This document shows, piece after piece, positions 45,414 to 56,961 of a stretch of DNA of 64,000 bases. A program made the position numbers and the translations under genes. The stretch covers positions 13,641,082 through 13,705,081 of the forward strand of contig CM058230.1 in the NCBI GenBank assembly GCA_030180135.1. The letters run 5' to 3'. Position 1 is the first letter of the stretch; the number at the start of each line of letters is the position of its first letter. Source of the DNA: Orychophragmus violaceus. Its lineage: Eukaryota; Streptophyta; Magnoliopsida; Brassicales; Brassicaceae. The notes beneath the pieces are model-generated. The model did not search any database, was not told where the DNA came from, and worked only from the letters and a program-made list of their open reading frames with translations.

Positions 45414-48008
45414 TCAAGTACCAGGAGGTCCTGACAGAGACTTTTTCTGTCTCTGTTCAAGTCTCCTCATCCAAGGTGGTGAGTAGGCTGTTGCGGAATG
45501 CTCATGGCCAAGAAAAGATGGAGTGAAATGTGCTCCAGGATCTATAATTGCAGTCTCATCTGGCTGCTCATCATCTGCTTCCATGATTATGAAAGTCTGT
45601 CCATCTATTAGTGGCTTTCGCAGCTTCTCCATCTCATACCGCAGCGGTTCATCTCCCAGGTGGAGGTCTATTAGACTCTGTCTAACATCAATCACAGCTC
45701 CTGCTGTAGCCAAGAATGGTCTCCCAAGCAATAAAGCTTCATCCGGATTACAGTTATATTTCAGCACAAGGAAGTCTGTTGGAACTAAGTAGTTTCCAAC
45801 TCTCACCGGAATGTCCATAAGAAGTCCTTCAGGAACTCGTATGGACTGATCAGCTAGGATAAGAGAAGTCCTAGTAGGAGTAAAATCCAACATTCCCAGC
45901 TTCTCTGCCACAGAGTAAGGCATTATGCTTCCAGCAGCTCCTAAATCACATAGAGAGCGCCTAAAACTATCCTCAAAGATAGAACAATCTAGCACAAAAA
46001 CTCCAGGATCAGGCAGTTTCTTCGGGACCTTAGTTAGTAGAACATCACTGATATGCTGAGGAACTATTATCACCCATTCTCTCAGCTCCTCATCTAAAGG
46101 CAACATCTTGTTCAAATATCTCTGAACACATGGATGATAAGGTGGATCATCAGAAGGTGGAATTTCTTCCAAGTCTTCACCACTCTCTTCTAGCCTTTTC
46201 AGCTCTTCAATCTCTTGTTTAATCACTTCAGACACCTTGGGATATTGCCTAATGGCTTGTGCATAAACATCCTCTTGAGTGATCTCAGATACATCAGGGA
46301 ATAGGCGGGCTAGCTCTGCATCAATCTCACTTTCATCCCACGGATCTTCTGCTCGTTCACAACCTGCATCGATCGATGCCAGCTGTGTGTCGATCGTTGC
46401 ATCACTGCAGTTTCTACCCGAGAGTTTTTCACAGAAATCCGAAAATTCTGCCTCAGTCACCAACTCAGCTGTACTTAGCTCAAATTTCTCCCCTAGATAA
46501 GATCCATCATTAATGAGTACAGACCAGGCCTTAATATGAGTCTCTGCAACTCCTTTTCCCTTCATTGAGCTGGACATCTGGTTCACCTGAGTGTCCAACT
46601 GCTTCATGTGAGTGCTCAGTGACTCAAACTTCCCATTGAGGTCTTGATAGACAGCGTCCAGCTTCTTATTGTTGTCCACAGAAAGCTTGGTTTGACTCTC
46701 CATCAGTTGTTCCATCATAGCCTCCATTTTGCTCTCATGGGCTGTAGGTGCAGGAGGAGTCTGATAGGATGTAGACCCATAGGTTCTCTGATTACCTTGT
46801 CCATAGGTCTTCTGAAAACCACCAGTCTGTCCACCATTGGAGAATCTGTTCCCCTGTTGATTACCAAATCTATTACCTTGGAAACCAGAACCTCCTATGA
46901 AATTCACATCTTCTTCCTGAGTTTCCTCCTCAGCCTGAATCACCTCTACATCTTGGGCAAAGTGGACAGCTTTCTTACTTGTTAGGAGATTGTAGACTGT
47001 GTCCAATCTGGATCTTATATTAGCTATATCAGAATTCTCTACAGTTCCACCAGATTTCTTCCTCCTTTCATCCATTGTTTTGCAACTGTTGCTGCCAATC
47101 AGGTTCTCTATCAACTGCTTAGCCTGTGTAGGAGTCCTGGTGTTGAAATTAGCATTACTGGAATTATCCAGCGCGGTCTGATAAGGGAGATCTATGCCTC
47201 TGAAAAAGATACCAATCAGCTGTACTTCTGTGAATCCATGGTGTGGACAGTCACGCTGATACTGCTTAAATCTCATCCAGGCAGTCTTCAAGGGCTCCAC
47301 AGCTCCTTGGGAAAAGGTGAGTATGTCCTGTCTGGACTGATCCGAGCGTGCATCATCATAAAAATGACGGAGGAACTCACTCTTTAAGGCTGTCCAAGTA
47401 GTATACTGACCAGGTGCCAGTTGTCTCAGCCATGCACTAGCGTCTCCAGCAAGACTGTGCGGAAATAGCTTAAGGAACAGATAGTCCGGGCATACTCCTT
47501 CATACTTCATGCCAGTGACTATGTCTTCAAACTTGTCAATGTGATCCATAGGCTGCTCTGCTTGAAGACCATGAAAAGCAATCTGTCTCATCAGCTGGTA
47601 GTAGATGGTTTTTACCTCAAAATCATTCCTCTCGAAAGTAGGAAGCACTAGAGCTGCTCGGTTTGCATGAAACTCATCAGGTCTGTTGTAATCAGCTAGT
47701 GTCCTCTCATGAACCACCATCTCTCTACCTTGGGCCTGTCCTTGACCCTGGTTTCGGTTCAGCTCCTGTTGCTCAGGAGGATCAGGGATGACATTCCCTT
47801 CAGCATCAACCCGATGCCCAGCAGCATTGTACGGGTTGTCATCTTGGTCCCTTAGGGTACCTTCAGCATCTGGTATCAAGATCAAACGTTCTCGTACCAT
47901 TCTCTCTCTCTTTTCTCTTCTGTTAGCTCTTTCTAGACGTTCAAGTTCCTCTAGTCCGAGATTAACCAAGCTCGAGTTCGGATTACTTCGAGTTTTCTGC
48001 GTTGGCAT
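45414..48008 (-). CDS. Gypsy-1 gag and aspartic protease
   Basis: An open frame of about 864 codons from ATG at 48008. Eight further codons upstream are open but begin with TTG. Gag structural protein: the Retrotrans_gag domain is at about residues 140-260 (DHIDKFEDIV, LFPHSLAGDASAWLRQL, EFLRHFYDD, CPHHGF), followed by a Gly/Asn-rich stretch (GNRFGNQQGNRFSNGG) and a coiled region. The protease near residue 700 has LCDLGAAGSIMPYSVAEKLG, the DLG form seen in Athila-like elements, and LLLGRPFL. At about residues 535-548 the frame reads through a CGATCG hairpin (ATIDTQLASIDA). No stop or frameshift is seen, so it may still be translated. No reverse transcriptase follows. Confidence 0.9.
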   Translation of the reverse strand: MPTQKTRSNPNSSLVNLGLEELERLERANRREKRERMVRERLILIPDAEGTLRDQDDNPYNAAGHRVDAEGNVIPDPPEQQELNRNQGQGQAQGREMVVHERTLADYNRPDEFHANRAALVLPTFERNDFEVKTIYYQLMRQIAFHGLQAEQPMDHIDKFEDIVTGMKYEGVCPDYLFLKLFPHSLAGDASAWLRQLAPGQYTTWTALKSEFLRHFYDDARSDQSRQDILTFSQGAVEPLKTAWMRFKQYQRDCPHHGFTEVQLIGIFFRGIDLPYQTALDNSSNANFNTRTPTQAKQLIENLIGSNSCKTMDERRKKSGGTVENSDIANIRSRLDTVYNLLTSKKAVHFAQDVEVIQAEEETQEEDVNFIGGSGFQGNRFGNQQGNRFSNGGQTGGFQKTYGQGNQRTYGSTSYQTPPAPTAHESKMEAMMEQLMESQTKLSVDNNKKLDAVYQDLNGKFESLSTHMKQLDTQVNQMSSSMKGKGVAETHIKAWSVLINDGSYLGEKFELSTAELVTEAEFSDFCEKLSGRNCSDATIDTQLASIDAGCERAEDPWDESEIDAELARLFPDVSEITQEDVYAQAIRQYPKVSEVIKQEIEELKRLEESGEDLEEIPPSDDPPYHPCVQRYLNKMLPLDEELREWVIIVPQHISDVLLTKVPKKLPDPGVFVLDCSIFEDSFRRSLCDLGAAGSIMPYSVAEKLGMLDFTPTRTSLILADQSIRVPEGLLMDIPVRVGNYLVPTDFLVLKYNCNPDEALLLGRPFLATAGAVIDVRQSLIDLHLGDEPLRYEMEKLRKPLIDGQTFIIMEADDEQPDETAIIDPGAHFTPSFLGHEHSATAYSPPWMRRLEQRQKKSLSGPPGT
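46365..46403. repeat. CGATCG hairpin inside gag coding sequence
   Basis: Blocks TGCATCGATCGATGC (46365-46379) and GTGTGTCGATCGTTGC lie a few bases apart, in frame within gag. Both are self-complementary about CGATCG. Confidence 0.9.
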
Positions 48009-48285
48009 AAACTGTCTGTAATCGTCCAGCAACGATCGATGCTATCAGTGCAACGATCGATTCAATCCTCAGAATCGCCTAGTGACGATCGACGCAAGGG
48101 ATGCAACGATCGACGCAAGGCGAAATTCGTACCTGCGACAGAAAGAAATCAGAGAAAAAGTTAGCAAAATCAAAATAAAACAAAAAACGAAAAAGAACAA
48201 AAACAAAAAGAAAAATTTCTAGCAAAAACCCTAAGTTCGGTCCTATCGAAGACTCAAAGAGTCCCCGGCAACGGCGCCAAAAACT
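48009..48285 (-). other. Gypsy-1 leader and primer-binding site
   Basis: The minus-strand primer-binding site, 48279-48261, is TGGCGCCGTTGCCGGGGAC, complementary to the 3' end of Asp tRNA as used by Athila-type elements. Between it and gag lie two CGATCG dyad pairs (48029-48064 and 48083-48117). The second is framed on the plus strand by AATCGC and GCGAAA. Confidence 0.9.
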
Positions 48286-49507
48286 TGATAGGTTCTAAGT
48301 TTTCCCTATACTAAACTGCAAGTGAACAGCAATGTCAAAGTAGTATATAGGGTTATCGAATCCACAGGGACACTTGGTCTCAAGAGAATCAAACTATAGG
48401 AATAAATACTAGAAATAAGCAAATAGTGAATGAAATAAATTGCGGTGCGAGAAAGTAAATCAGTAGCAGAGATTAACGGTTGTGAAGCAAGTAATTAAAA
48501 GCGTCAAGCCTAGGGTATTCTCAGGAAATCAGACAAGCAGACAGTTCATTCAGCAAGGATCTAATTAAGCACAGTTCTAGAACTCAAAACACAGATATAG
48601 AATTAACCAAATTCCTTTGCGATAATTCTCTAAGTCTAAGTGCAGCAAACCAAACTTTCGTTTGCGAGAACTAACAGATTAAACTAGCAATAAGTCCAAG
48701 TTTGATATGTTCACAATTATCCTAAACCAAACTTCCGTTTGCGCAAAGTTTAATTGCCCAATTTAATTAGTTCAGATTCCTAAACCCCACTTCCGTGACG
48801 TATTTAGCAACCTAAGATCTAGATTCTAATTGATCAGGTTAGAACTAGCTTTAAGCACAATTAAATTTAAGAACAGATATAGTTATGAATCCTTAACTGA
48901 ATTTGAACAAGTCTAGCAAGTCATGAAATCCTATGTGAGAAACCCTAAACCTAACTAGGAATCTACTCAGACATAGATAATGAAAACATAATCATAGAAT
49001 GAATAAATTGCATAAAAGAATAAGAGTGAAAGGGGTTCGAAAATCTTCTCCAAATACAGATGATGTAACAGGTTCAGATCAGCCCCAAAAAGCTCTAAAA
49101 TCCTCTGCTCTTAATTAAGAATGCGTAATGTAAAAAGTATATAGCCTCTCTAATAAAAACACTAAAAACTCTATTATATAGGCATAATCTCGGCCAAGGG
49201 CTTCTTTGTAAATATCATGAACTTCTGGATCAAAGTGCAATAACTTGATTCTTCTAAACCGCCGAGTTTTTGGCCCATCTCGCTGGTGCATCGATCGTTG
49301 CTAGAGTGCAACGATCGACACCCTTCTCTGTTTCGGACAGTGAACTCTATCTCTCGGCCAAACACTCCAAAAATCTCCAAAATGCTCCATTATCTCCAAT
49401 TCAGCTCCAAACCTGATTATACCTGTAAAAGACTCTAAAAGAACACAAAAGACACTAAAAACACACTTATATCATGGTCTAAAACTAGTAAAAACCATGA
49501 TATATCA
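48286..49507 (-). repeat. Gypsy-1 5' LTR (right end)
   Basis: 1222 bp, near-identical to 42833-44053. A one-base length difference is in an A run near 49043. Ends at the CACAT duplication. It includes the hairpin at 49285-49322. Confidence 0.95.
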
Positions 49508-50812
49508 CACATCTCACACAAAATTCTTCACATCTAAAATCCATATGATTGGGCTTCTTCCCATGCGAAGCGTTTCCTCTCAGCCATCCTTAATATTTCC
49601 AAAGGGATTCGATCTAATTTTTTGAAAATTTATCATTTTGCTTTTCCATATATATATATATATATACTAATATCCAAGAAAAATATTATCCCTATCTTCC
49701 GATTGTATTCTCCAAAATAAATAATTAATTTTTGAAAATACCAATGAAATGAAAAAACATTCTAGGTCTAAACGGGATTGTGATAATGTCCATATTTGCA
49801 TAGCTGGTGGACATTCGAAAAGCGAATGATTTATTGTTTCTTCTTCCGCTCCACATTTCACATATCATTCTTCACATTTAATCTTTTTAACCATCAATTC
49901 TTTGATACTGACAAGCATTCTGATATCGCTTATCAAATAAAATCTTGTATCTTAGATGAATACTTTATTTTTCATGCTTATTCATGTAATATTTTAACAT
50001 CTGCCCCCAAAATAGAACTTATCATCGTTTTGTCTAGAAATTCTTGTTTTACATGATATCTGAATTTGACTGTATATTTACACACTTTTGTAAAATACTG
50101 TCCACGCATGAAAAAAAACCTTTTAAATAATAATGTGAGACTTTTGAATAATCATGTAGAAAACTATGTGGAATTTTTTTTGCTGTAATTTGACAAATGT
50201 AGTTAAATACTGTTTGCCATCATATATGTTTTACCAAAAAAAAAAAGTTCATATATTAACTGGAAAGGGATATAATGACTTACAAACACATATTTTTTTA
50301 AGTATAGCTATTATTCCAAGCTGACAAAAAAACTGTTATTGACAAAGGAGTAAATGGTAATGTACAACTGACCCTTATGAATACTAGCTCGAATACTTTT
50401 TTTATTACAACATTTCATTAAATTTAAGCTGAAGAGTTATGGGGTACAAGTTGGGCTAAAGCTCTTTTAGCAATTCCATCGGAAAACACATTACGGTTCT
50501 TAAAGATAAACAAAAAGTCAGATGAAATTAAATGAGAAAGATAAATGAATGATATCCGACAACACCCCATGGAAGTCAGAGATACGTAAACCTGAAATGA
50601 TGGCTGTCGCAAGCTGGAGAGAGTCCGTATGTATGATCAGAGAGTGAACACCAAGCTCGAGGGATTTCTCCATGGCCGATCGAACTGCTAAGCCCTCCGT
50701 TAACAGTGAAGAGCAGACATGGGTTGAGTCGGCTGACTGCACAGATTCCTGTGGAGATACTTCCAACCCATCCCTGCAATTCTCTGATATTTGAGGCAGG
50801 CAACGTCAGTTC
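49508..50812 (-). repeat. R1/LINE copy C, middle part
   Basis: Resumes exactly where gypsy-1 interrupted, matching copy A 1373-2606. It carries a minus-strand zinc-finger relic with KCGAEEETINHSLFECPPAMQ (49861-49667), then the poly(A) end of the LINE (T run near 50398) and the RNase H-like tail (50803-50424; ALELGVHSLIIHTDSLQLA-like). It ends at the gypsy-2 target duplication. Confidence 0.85.
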
Positions 50813-50817
50813 TACAC

Positions 50818-52251
50818 TGATATACTTGTATTTTCATGCATTTATGATATTGTTAGGATCATGATTTACTTCTTTTTAGCTTCCTTTAGCTTCATTTCTT
50901 TACTCATTGGTGTGTTTAGAGTATAGGATTATCTAGAGCTAGGTTTAGGCATTCTAGGCTTGCATTTGGAGTGTTTTTGGTGTGTTGCAGGTGCAAGGAG
51001 TATTGATGAGCTTGGAAGTGGAGTCTAGAGCTCAAAGGACTAAGGAAGACGCAGCAGACAGTTCATATCGGCCACCGTATTGACCAGCCTGGCCGATATG
51101 CACTCTCGGATTAAGAGCAGACAGTTCATATCGGCCACTGTATTGACCAGCCTGGCCGATATGCACTCTCGGATTAAGAGCAGACAGTTCATATCGGCCA
51201 CCGTATTGACCAGCCTGGCCGATACGACCCCTCGACAGAAAAATCCGAAGACTCATATCGGCCAGCATATCGACTGGCTGGCCGATACAGACCCAAGAAA
51301 TTGTCTTGGATCCGGGTCAACACCCGGTTTGTTCCGGGTTGACCCGGTTCGCCCCATATTGACTATTTAAGCCAAAAACCTATTTTTTTTTGTTTCTCAA
51401 GCTTTATTTTTGTTCTAAACACTTTGGAAGACAAGTTTGAATCTTTTCTTAATCTAAGAGTGATTTTTGTTTGATTTCTTCTCTCCTTTCTTTAATCTTT
51501 CACTAATCATCATGTTTAACATCATTCTCATGGATTTTGTTACACCAAGTATGATTAGTGAGTAGTTTCATTTGAAGCTTATGGGTTAGGTAGATTAGGA
51601 TGATTTAGAGTGATTCATGGATGCTTAGGGCTTTATTATGATTGATCCTTCCTATCTAAATGTGTTTATTGCTAGATTGACATTGATCAAGTTGTTTTAG
51701 ATGTATTGGGTTTTATTGCACACCATGTGTTCGATGAAATGCTAGATTAAATTTTGATGGGAATTTACATATTTTAGCTCATGAAAGTGAATGTCTAAAG
51801 TGTTTATTAGCTTAAGAGAACTTGAGATTAATGCTTGCCTTGTTTTTATTCACAAATGAGAATTTGATCTTGACTAAGGATTAGGAAAAGTAATTAGTAC
51901 CAAGAGATTGGATTAATTGATTTATTAGTGTTCTTGCTTAGGATTAACATCTATGATGATTGTTTAAGCATCCTTGATAGCTCTAGATTACTCTACTCAT
52001 TGACCTAAACCCATTGGCCTTACTTTTATCATTGATTGTTAAGAATTCACTTTGTTACTTGCTTTTTATTTGCTTCTATTTGAATTGTCTTCATTAGGAT
52101 TGTTAGAACCAAATTTGATTAAGTGATTTGACTCTAGAGGTTTGGTGTATTCTTATTGGACCTATCCATCCCAAAAAGGTTCGATACCTCAAGGCTACAC
52201 GATAACCTTGAGGAATTGGTACCTCAAAGGATTGCAAAATCCTTGTTATCA
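50818..52251 (+). repeat. Gypsy-2 5' LTR
   Basis: Begins TGATATACTTG and ends TTGTTATCA. It contains a tandem array of ~63-bp hairpin units at 51050-51290 and CCGGGTTGACCCGG-like dyads near 51320-51350. A TATTTAA box-like motif near 51363 may start transcription. Confidence 0.93.
51050..51290. repeat. Tandem 63-bp hairpin repeats in gypsy-2 5' LTR
   Basis: Three units with period 63 (arms at 51064, 51127 and 51190) and a diverged fourth (51253). In each, CATATCGGCCA is followed 15 bases later by its inverse TGGCCGATATG. The 3' LTR has the same array at about 57194-57434. Confidence 0.92.
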
Positions 52252-52254
52252 ATT

Positions 52255-52267
52255 TGGCGCCGTTGCC
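52255..52267 (+). other. Primer-binding site, gypsy-2
   Basis: TGGCGCCGTTGCC, three bases after the LTR, shares its first 13 bases with the Asp-tRNA site of gypsy-1 and then diverges (ATTTTGGGA). Confidence 0.85.
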
Positions 52268-52366
52268 ATTTTGGGATTCTGGATATATCAATTCGATTTC
52301 TATTCCTTTTTAGTTCAAGTCTTTGTTACTAACTTTGCTACTTTCTCTCTTTTTGATGTTAGGTGT

Positions 52367-55014
52367 ATGAACTTGCGCAGCCGAGGGACAACAAACTTAG
52401 TTGCAAGAGTTGAGGACATCAAAGCACACGAGAGGAGATTAGCAAAGGCACGACGCGCACAAGAGAGAGCTGTTCACTTAGAGAGACTTGGGTTGGAACC
52501 AATTGTTGAGGTTCAACAAGACTTTGTGGGTGTTGGGCAGCCGGTTATGGATAATCATCAGGATCAACAACAGCAGCAAGAGCAACAAAGGCCAGCTAGG
52601 GCCATTGGTGATGGAGATGCACCGGATACAAATGCAAACCGGCAAGGGATCATTCCACCACCGGTCAACAACAACAACTTCGAGATCCGGGCTATGGTGA
52701 TGAACATGGTGCAAAACAATCAGTTTCATGGGCTTGCATCTGAGGATCCCTTGCAGCACTTGGATACATTTGACAAGTTTGTGCTACTACAAGACTTAAT
52801 GGTGTGACTGATGATGGTTTGAAGATGCGTCTCTTCTTCTTCTCTTTGGCGGATAGAGCTAAGGATTGGGAAAGCACCATCCCTCCGGGAACCATTACCA
52901 CTTGGGGAGACCTTAAGAAGGCTTTCTTGAAGAAGTTCTTCTCAGCTACTAGGACTGCCTGTTTTCGCAATGAGCTATCCGGCTTTGTGCAACGCAACAA
53001 TGAGAGCTTTGCTGAAGCTTGGGAGAGGTTCAATAGGCTAACTACTCAGTGCCCCCACCACGGTTTCACTAAGGAGACACTACTCAGTAACCTCTATCGC
53101 GGAGTGCTTCCTAGAATGAGGGTGATGCTAGACTCTTCTAGCAATGGACATTTCCTAGGCAAGGGAGTTGATGAGGCGATGGAGTTAATTGAAAATCTCG
53201 CTACAAGTGATGGGAACTACAATGAGGATTATGAGCGGACTAATAGAGGATCATCTTCTACGGATGAGAAGTATGAGAAGGAAATCAAGTCCTTACATGA
53301 GAAGCTAGACAAGATGATCTCTTCAAGCCAAAAGCAAATCAGCTTTGTGGCCAACTATGAAGACTCTCAGCCACTCCTCTACAGTGTGGAAGAAGATATG
53401 ACCCAAGAGGAGATTAACTTCATTGCGGGGCAAGGTGGTTTCAACAAAGGCTTCAACCCCAACTACAGAAACCACCCAAACTTTTCATACAGAAACCCCA
53501 ATGTGGCAAACCCTCAAGACCAAGTCTATCCCCAAGCTCCACCTCAAGGACAAGCTCAACAACAAAAGCCTTTTGTCCCTTACACCAACCAACAAGGGTT
53601 TGTCTCTCAGCCTCAACCTCAAGGACAACAAGGCTATTTTTCCAAGCAACAATATCCTCCACCCGGTTTTGGGCAACAACAGCCACAAGCTTCTACCTCT
53701 TTGGGTTTGGGTAATGAGTTAAAGGGAATGATGCAACAACTCATCCAAGGGCAAGCTTCAGGGGCAGTGGAAGTAAGGGACTTGAAGAGTGAGTTACAGA
53801 ACTTGACATCTAGGGTCACCAACATGGAGAAGAAAAAAGGAAAGGCTGATTCTACCAACCATTGCAACACCATCCATTCAAATGTTGACCATGAAAAGGT
53901 TGTAGCTGAACTTGAAGCTCTTGTCTATGGTTCTCCACTTGAGAAGGAGAAAGATGATAAGTTGGATGAAGAGGCCATCATTGAGGAGTTTCTTCTTGGT
54001 CATTGTGATGAAACCATACACGAAGACATGGTTGAGGAAGAGCCACCCACGACCAAGATAGCTCCTACTTCACTTCCTAAGCTAAGAGCACCGGGCAAGT
54101 TCTCATTATCTTTCTCTCTTGGTCATTTGAGGATTGAGGATGCCTTGTGTGATACAGGCTCAAATGTAAGTGTCATATCCCTTGAAATGGTTGAAGAATT
54201 GGGGATCAAGAGCATTGAGACTTACAAATCTACTCTCACATTTGGGGATTCTTCAAAAAAAGTACCATATGGAGAGCTTAAAGACTACCCGGTGATGATT
54301 GGGGATTGTAAAATCCCAACTGATTTTGTCGTTATGAAGATGAAGAAGAGCAAGAAGCTTCCTCTACTCTTGGGTACTGATTTTCTCAACACTACTGGTG
54401 CAACAAAGGATTTCAACAACAAGAGGTTAGTACTCACAGAGGTGAATGATGAGGTGTTCTATCCCATGAAGTCATCCCCCATCAATACTTGTGGAACCGT
54501 CACAAGTGACCTTGATCTTGAGGAGGAAAGGACATTTGCTAGTCTTGCCAAACTTGAGTACTGTGGATCCATCATTTTGGGAGATTTGAGGATTGAGGAG
54601 ACACAAGTTGAAAAGGTTGAGAAGTTGTACTCTCCAAAGGTTGACCAAGTTGTGAAAGATGCTTTGGTTGGAGAGAGTAGTAATGAGCTGATGAGTGAAC
54701 ACTTGGAAAGTGTTCCATTAGAGGGGGTGAGTGGAGCAACGAAAGCTCCTCTTAAAAGAAAGAATAAGAAGGGAAAAGCACCTACAACCTCTACTCATAC
54801 TCAAGCTCCTAGCACTCTCACTCTCCACCCTTTGAAGCTTAAGGATGGGACAATAGAGTACAAGGTGAAATGCAAGGGGAGGTCTAAGCCATTCTCAAGT
54901 GCAAGATACATCCTTACTCCTGGGCTCCAAGATGATCCAAACAAGCTCCAAGAGCATCTCAACAAATTCTTGACAATCACTCAAAAGGTCAAGACTCTTC
55001 CACCTCCTCACTAA
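52367..55014 (+). pseudogene. Gypsy-2 gag-protease (one frameshift)
   Basis: Structural gag plus protease. Start ATG at 52367 (MNLRSRGTTN), in a Gln-rich N-terminal part ending near 52790. A probable one-base loss in a T run (GACAAGTTTGTG, about 52778) shifts the frame, which continues from 52793 in the frame open to 55014. The Retrotrans_gag domain follows (LFFFSLADRAKDW, FFSATRTACFRNELSGF, CPHHGF), then a Pro/Gln-rich stretch, then a protease with ALCDTGSNVSVISLEMVEELG near 54150 and LLLGTDFLNT. The C-terminus is basic and low complexity. Apart from the frameshift it is intact. No reverse transcriptase or integrase follows. Confidence 0.9.
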
Positions 55015-56961
55015 AAGAAAAGGTAGTCAAGCTTAGTGACTTAAAAACAAGCTCACTTGAGAGGAAGTCTCATGTCTATCTCTTGTAAATATTGCTTTAT
55101 GTTTTAAGTTTCCTAGTCATTTTTGATCTCTCTATTAGGTCTCTTCAGGTTTTAGGCTTTATAGGTTTTGGCATTGGGAGAAAGAAAGAAGAAGGGTCAT
55201 GGCAAAATCAACAAAGGATTGAGCTCTCATCCAAGTTGGGAGGAAATCTATAGCCTCCACCTCCCATTCCTCCATCCCATTTCACTCCACTTAAAGCACC
55301 AAGTAACACTCCACCCTTGTACATATTTAGTTTTTCCTTTCTTTCATTGCATTTTGTTTGTTTTCGGTCTTTCCTCCTCGCTTCTTTCACACAAGGGACT
55401 GTGTGATTTAAGTTTGGGGGAGAGACCAGTTGCTAATCATGTTTCTTTTGATCTTATTTTTCTTTTCTATCACTTGAGTCTCATGCATTTCATTTATGGC
55501 ATAGAAAAAAAAAACAAAAAAAATTGAAAATTTTCAAGAAAATTGAAAAAGAAAGCATGTAGTTGCACTTGCATCATAGGATCGAGTCTAGTTACATCAT
55601 ATAGGACGCATGAATAGGGAGCAATGATTGAATTTCCTTGTAAGACTGATTGAGTGATGACTTGTTCTGTATGCTAGTTGTTTGAGCTAGTTGATTGTCC
55701 TAAGATTGCAATTCAAGAAAGGCTAGAAAGTTAAGACGAACCGTGCTCGGATTGCTTGCTTTGAAACTTGATTTGAAACTGAAATAGGCTTTGAATTGAC
55801 ACTAGCTCTACCTAAGTGAGAACTTTAATGATGACATCTAATTATCTTACTCATGCTTTGTGTGATAAATCAATGGATACTCTGAAAATATTCAAGCATT
55901 CTTATCCCTTTTACCACTCTCGCTTGCTTGAATAGACTCCACACCTTTCACCACCCTTCTTTCAAACCATAAACACGCTTGTTGAGAGGTAGGCCTATTT
56001 TCTTTTGAATGAGCTAGGTAAAAAGTGTTGAGTATGAGGCGACTAGGGGAAATTTCCATATAGTGCAAGCTCAACACCTTTAGCTTTGCAATAGGCTAGA
56101 ATCTAAGTTTGGGGGAGGAATTGGGAATGGAAAAAGAGAGTAAAGAAAGGTAAGAATGAAAGGGATCTTGGTTGGGATCTTATGTTTGTTGGCAAAGTGT
56201 GTTAAAAGAAGAAAAACTCTTATGCGTTTAAAGAAAAGAAAAGTGTCTCATATTTTGAAATGAAAAGAAGCGAAAGGCTCAGCTTAAAAAAAAGAGAAAA
56301 GAGACCATTGCTAAAGAAAGATTTGAGCTAAGTTAAAAAAGAAAGATTTGCCACTGTTTGAACATTTTTATTTGATCCTTGGGGAGTTTATACGAAAAGT
56401 GTTTGATTGAGAAAAGGGGATGAGGCAAAAATAGCCTTGGTCAAGGTTAGTATCCTTTTAGGTGGGCTAGACTAGGAGAAGAAGTAATTGGGGCATGGGT
56501 AGATGGAAATCAACCTAGTATGCACCAATTGCCTCTAACTCTTAGCATTTTACTATAGCTCATTCACTTCTTTATGAGAGAACCTTCATGCTTTTGGAGT
56601 AAACCCCTCTTTTGATTGAGATCACTTTAATCTCAAAACCTTGTCCCTTTCCCAAATGAGTTTGATCACCTTGCATTGAGTAAGATCCACTTGAAAACCT
56701 AATGAATGTTAAAGATCTAGTTGATAGGAATGCTTGTCTAGGTTGAGAATTGAGCTAAGAGTTTTGTCTTGATGAGCATGGCTAAATTTTTGGAGTAAGC
56801 CTTACTTGGTTGCATCTTGGTGATGTTGACTCGAATTGGAACTTGTTGATCTCGGTTTTGTCTTTGGGTTTTATGAGCTCCCGCCTTCAAACCTTTCTCC
56901 CAATTTGCTTTGATGGTCTTATGCTTGCTTGTCGACAAGCAAGGTTTAAGTTTGGGGGAAT
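55015..56961 (+). other. Gypsy-2 3' noncoding region with three polypurine-like tracts
   Basis: No gene over about 1.95 kb. The 12-mer AAGTTTGGGGGA occurs at 55410-55421, 56105-56116 and 56948-56959; the last adjoins the 3' LTR and is the expected plus-strand primer. A-rich tracts lie at 55503-55560 and 56100-56350. Confidence 0.85.

Larger units (their letters stand above)
42833..49507 (-). mobile_element. Gypsy-1: gag-protease-only Ty3/gypsy element, minus strand
   Basis: Complete element, 6675 bp, LTRs of about 1.22 kb, flanked by CACAT at 42828-42832 and 49508-49512. Copy A has the uninterrupted site at 1373-1377. On the minus strand: LTR, Asp-tRNA primer-binding site, leader with hairpins, a gag plus protease frame, then about 1.36 kb noncoding, polypurine tract, LTR. 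Reverse transcriptase, RNase H and integrase are absent. The priming site and the DLG-type protease point to the Athila/Tat side of gypsy (inference). LTRs differ at about seven positions by eye, so insertion was recent. Confidence 0.95.

Noticed and set aside
51032..51370. Repetitive 'proteins' with repeated LADMHS or GRYELSA steps on both strands of the gypsy-2 LTR
   Set aside because: They are translations of the 63-bp tandem hairpin repeats and are open on both strands because the unit is a dyad whose length is a multiple of three.
52478..52759. Minus-strand frame with a leucine run
   Set aside because: Antisense translation of the Gln-rich CAA repeats of gypsy-2 gag.
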